In this document: piece after piece, positions 60,318 through 64,000 of the stretch
How the letters are laid out: the number at the start of each line of letters is the position of its first letter
How positions within the stretch are numbered: the first letter of the stretch is position 1
Assembly (NCBI GenBank): GCA_024811115.1
Contig: JAKOGH010000277.1
Span: forward strand, 1 to 64,000
DNA length: 64,000 bases
Direction: 5' to 3'
Source of the DNA: Terana coerulea
Lineage: Eukaryota; Basidiomycota; Agaricomycetes; Polyporales; Phanerochaetaceae
Made by a program: the position numbers and the translations under genes
Notes under the pieces: generated by a model
Databases searched by the model: none
Told to the model about the DNA's origin: nothing
Seen by the model: only the letters and a program-made list of their open reading frames with translations

Positions 60318-62667
60318 CTACTGTAATGCCTCAATGATGCTGAAGACGGTAGCAGCAAGAACTGCCAGATAGAAAGAGTCGAGAGCACGAGTCGTCAGTC
60401 CGAAAGCGCCGTTGCCCTTTACTACCTTGTTCACTGCATCTGAAATATTGGAGGGGACGGTCGTGGCTTGGACCATCTGACCATAGTTGACGTTTGTGGG
60501 AAGGTGTCCGTTTGCGGAGTAGTACGACTCAATTTTATCCATGTCCCAGCTCGGAATAGCCGACTGCGCCGAGAGCAGGGTGCCGGTCGGCGCTGGCAGC
60601 CCCCAAGGGCCTCCTGAGCGCGAACAGCGCCCGGCTCGGCGACATTGACGGTGGAATTGACGGCGAGGCCGTCCGCGGAAAGTACAAAGCACGAAGTCGT
60701 GTTGATGCCCAGCGCGGGCTCAAACGGCAGGTCGTGATTGTAGAGCGAGAAGTCCCAGTCCTCAGGGATCCCGTGTCCGACAAACTCGCCCTTCTCGAGG
60801 ATCAGCTGCGCCTCCAGGCCCAGGTTCAGCCCAGCACCGACGATGAAGGCGGTGCTGAAGGATTCGAAGTCATCAGTGCCGATGGGTTTGCAGTCCCGGT
60901 TGACGGATTCCTGGATGGAGGCGCTGGTGCTCGCCTTAGGTACGTTCTGGATCAGTCGGAGCCCAGCGCCCACGTCGACTGAAGCAGATCGTTCAGTTTA
61001 CTACGTGATGAGGTCGAAGTGATATGAACGCACGAATGGTAAAGTTAATCTCGGCGTACGGTGCAAAGGCAATGCTCGTGGAGATGTTGAACTGTCCATC
61101 ATTAACCGTGAACGGAATTTGGTCTACACCCATCCCATCCCTAAAAACGGTCCATCAGTACCATTTCTACGGTGCAGGACCCAACTTACCATCCAGTAGC
61201 CGTCGCCTGAGGATCCCAATCCCCGGTAGAGTTCACCAGACTGACAGAAGCAAATGCTCCGCTTGGTATCTGGAAGGATCACTGTGAGAAGCTGATGCTG
61301 ATATCTGAGACAAACAACCAGCTCACATGGGCTTTGGCACCGAAGGTAAAGTTGATGTTCGACGTGATGTCCAGCTCGAAGGCAATTTCGACACCGACGG
61401 CAGGGCCGAGGTCAACGAGAGAGGGATCTGGGATTGGAAACTGAGAATCGGCCAACGCACATGGGTATATGCACTCACGTCTAGAGCCGGGCCGACTGGA
61501 ATCCAGAGTACCCTGCAATATACACGATTTCAGCGAACTAGTTTACCACAAAGCCACAATCGCCTACTTGTAGTTTGCGCCAGCTTGGAGCTCTTTCCCG
61601 ATGAACACCTCCAAGGCCGCGTCTTGCTCAAAAGCCTCTATGGTGAAGTTCATGGCCGCGCTGTCGAATGTGAAGCACGACTCTGACGAGTCGGCGATAC
61701 AACTCGCGTCTCCAATGTTGACCTCGAAGTCGACCCCGATAGTGACGTTCATGTTCAGCTTGCAGTCGATGCATGTGAGTTGGACTTGCGAGCCTGTCAA
61801 CTGACTATTAACGCCCTAAGTGACTTGTCATGCAAGATTAGGGTCAGGACTCACCCCAAGACGTCCTCAGTAACAGTGTCATCCAACGTTGAGTTCGGAG
61901 GGAAAAGAGGCAAGCGAGCCGGAATATCAGGACTGTAACTGAAGTCATAGACGCTGTTCATGCCATGGTCATCTCGGCGAGCCAGACCTAGGACCTCATG
62001 GCTGGACCAAGACCGAGCTCCGTTGTGATCGTACTTAACGGCGAAAGACTTTACGGTGTCTCGCATGGATACCGGCTCGACAATGAAGACCAACCGTAGT
62101 CGAGATGCGTCGTCCACCACACTGGAGACTCTGTACGTCCAAATTCTGTTAGCGTGTCGGCAGCCGCAACCTTATAAAACTCACGACCAAGCACCGCGCT
62201 CGTCTTCAGAGTTGCAGCCGGAATGAGCGGTGATAACAGAGAGGCCTTGCGTACTCTTCCATTGCGCGACTGCCTCCTCGAAGGCGTCGAGATCCGCGAA
62301 GTCCAGAACGATGCTTGTTCCAAACACCGAATGCGACTCGAAACATTTCAGAGCGTGAAGCAAGTGGTCGAGATCCTCGAGCAGCAGCAACGGTCGGTCT
62401 TCGTGGGCGGATAAGGTGACAACGGCGGACGGTGGGTGGTACGGTGCTAGGGTGAAGAGGTCAGTGGAAAGCCAGTGGCTGGTGGTAGTCTCGCGCACCT
62501 AGGCCATAGTTCAGGACTACGACGTCCTTCAGAGCAATATCTCGCTTGTACAACGATCGTTGCTCTATGGACACCGCTCGCTTGCTTGGGACTAGTCGTG
62601 GCTGAAACGCAGCAGCCACTGCGGCCAACAGGCTCAAAGATGCTGCTAGACGTCCCAGGACGAGCAT
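60318..62667 (-). CDS. Secreted, probably GPI-anchored protein (DUF7029/DUF7223-like), copy 3
   Basis: ATG 62667 (MLVLGRLAASLSLLAAVAAA, signal peptide), stop at 60318 after a hydrophobic tail (SFYLAVLAATVFSIIEALQ). The exons follow copies 1 and 2: LDHLLHALKCFESHSVFGTS, VITAHSGCNSEDERGAW, LTCIDCKLNMNVTIGVDFEV, INFTFGAKAH and FIVGAGLNLGLEAQ. One break: the C5 run at 60600-60604 must be C6 to pass from AQEALGG into LPAPTGTLLSAQ as in the other copies, so a base is probably missing. All splice sites checked are intact and no nonsense substitution was seen. Convergent with F-box copy 2, mirroring 36473-41197. The role is unknown; a wall or surface location is inferred from the signal peptide and GPI-like tail. 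Confidence 0.8.
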
Positions 62668-62737
62668 AGCGAATGACTCGAAGTGTATGTCGCGGAGATG
62701 ACTAGGGAATTGTTGTCAGGACATAGGATGCACATTA

Positions 62738-62745
62738 TCTTTATA
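62738..62745 (-). promoter_or_regulatory. TATA-like box of secreted-protein gene copy 3
   Basis: TATAAAGA on the minus strand, 71-78 bp before the ATG at 62667, the same spacing as in copies 1 and 2. Confidence 0.55.
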
Positions 62746-64000
62746 CTGAACGACGTACTGCCATAATCCATTTCTTTTGCTTTACCCATGGCTTAGCCGA
62801 GGACCGTATAAGCTTTGATTTGCTGCTATGATGTATGAGCTAGCCGTGTCATGGCCTGGTATCGATGAGGATCGTTTCCGCGTTTCGATGATACCATCAC
62901 CATACAGTGGGTCTACCGCGCCCATAAACTGGCAAAGACACATGGGCGTTGGCCCTGCGGTACAAGGCAAGGAGCAGATCTGATCATGAGCACATCGCTC
63001 TGGGACAGCTTCACAGACATTCACAATCTAAAGCAGATCATCTTGTTGGAGAAGCTTGGGCCCATCTGTCCGAGGCTAGCTTCGCTGAATTGTTCCTAAG
63101 AAAAGCCACAGGCCGTCAGCTCGGGAACTGGATATCATCGAAGGAGAATCCACACCCCAGTACCATGGTTCAGCCTTGCCTGGCGACCACTGCACGGAAG
63201 CTTGATGGATTCATCTTCTTGTGGATTCTGGATTGCCTGCCATGAGCGCCGACAAACGGCACTTGTCGACGCGGCTGCGTTCACGCACACGAAACCCTGG
63301 ATGTGTACTGTCAGGTGCACCGCCTCAACATGTTTCCCATCACTACGAGACGTAGGACGCGCTTCATCACATGAATCTAAACAATGTTCAGCTTCCAGGC
63401 CAGCGAAGGGCGGACTTGCGCTATTCACTCGATAAATTGGGGTACGAGCTTGGGATCACATTGGGTGTGTACGTACCTCTGTCAATATGAATAGCCGGAA
63501 GTGGAGGCGTGGTTAGTATATGTAACGCGAATCTCTAAGTGCTGTTAATTTCGGTATAGCGAAAAGTACTGCATATGTCGTTCAGTATTGCCTGTGATAT
63601 AGAATAGGCGTACTTACAGAAGACCGCTAACAACTACGCTCGGCGACCCTCTCAGTCGGCGATTTCCAGTGTCGCTGTTTGGGCCCCATGCGTTTGGCGA
63701 CCGCTGTCCGCGGGCCAGAAATGCGAATGTGAGACGTTTTTCGTCGAATATAAATATGCGACAGTTTACAATCTTGGCGCTTGGGAGCAAGGATACGACA
63801 TCGTTTCTTTTGCTGCGTGTTGCGACGTGAGCTGAGCTCGGGCTATGATTATAGCATCTGCTTTCGTTGTCCGCGAGCTACAGAGAGTGATGTCAACTTC
63901 GCCACATACGCTGTGATGTAAGATAGCGTACAGAAAAACCCCATTCCAAACGATGCCTAGCGCGCATGGCTTACTGCTGGCCTGGTAGATATGAAATGAT
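62746..64000. other. Duplicated upstream DNA then unrecognised sequence
   Basis: Up to about 63.43 kb the sequence is the inverted counterpart of 35.73-36.39 kb. From there to the window edge no gene or repeat was recognised. Confidence 0.5.

Larger units (their letters stand above)
56110..63430 (-). repeat. Inverted segmental duplication, block 2
   Basis: Reverse-oriented counterpart of 35730-41530. It is longer by about 1.5 kb because transposons lie inside the F-box copy (57.8-59.3 kb). The promoter DNA of the secreted-protein gene, both genes and the intergenic DNA are all recognisable. Confidence 0.8.

Overview
The window is fungal nuclear DNA, most likely from an agaricomycete (Basidiomycota). 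The genes carry many short GT-AG introns of about 50-60 nt. The gene content also fits: a DUF4470-MYND protein family, F-box/LRR-like families, an ABC-C transporter, an APC permease and secreted proteins of the DUF7029/DUF7223 type. DNA transposons and a LINE are present. No tRNA, rRNA, CRISPR array or bacterial-type operon was seen.

Layout. 1-6.8 kb: a degenerate LINE on the minus strand (ORF1 with a zinc-knuckle-like region; ORF2 with endonuclease and reverse transcriptase) running off the left edge; it cuts off a DUF4470 gene (6.8-8.6 kb). 9.1-9.7 kb: a small single-pass membrane protein gene. 10.4-16.7 kb: ABC-C transporter. 17.3-18.2 kb: hemerythrin-like gene. 18.6-20.5 kb: amino-acid/polyamine permease. 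21.8-27.0 kb: a second membrane-protein plus DUF4470-MYND pair, in opposite orientation to the first. 27.2-38.9 kb: a tandem duplication of a 1.7 kb non-coding unit plus a secreted-protein gene, with a promoter-plus-exon fragment of the DUF4470 gene in unit 1 and an 884-bp MULE-like element in unit 2. 39.5-41.2 kb: a damaged F-box-like gene. 41.9-47.7 kb: a tandem duplication of a Vps62-like/F-box pair, with one Vps62 copy decayed. 50.6-52.7 kb: malic enzyme. 53.1-54.9 kb: membrane protein with a low-complexity ectodomain. 56.1-63.4 kb: an inverted second copy of the secreted-protein/F-box block at 35.7-41.5 kb, its F-box copy broken by nested transposons.

Three points stand out. (1) The region is a mosaic of segmental duplications (inverted, tandem and partial). 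They supply internal reference copies that define transposon insertion sites exactly. (2) Wherever a paralog or a conserved family allows the frame to be checked, the frame breaks are nearly always one base in a homopolymer with clean coding on both sides. This suggests base-calling error, not decay. True pseudogenes here also show nonsense substitutions or insertions. (3) The ABC transporter appears to use an 11-nt micro-exon in its second Walker B/D-loop, and the membrane-protein plus DUF4470-MYND gene pair is kept in order in both copies, a candidate uncharacterised module.
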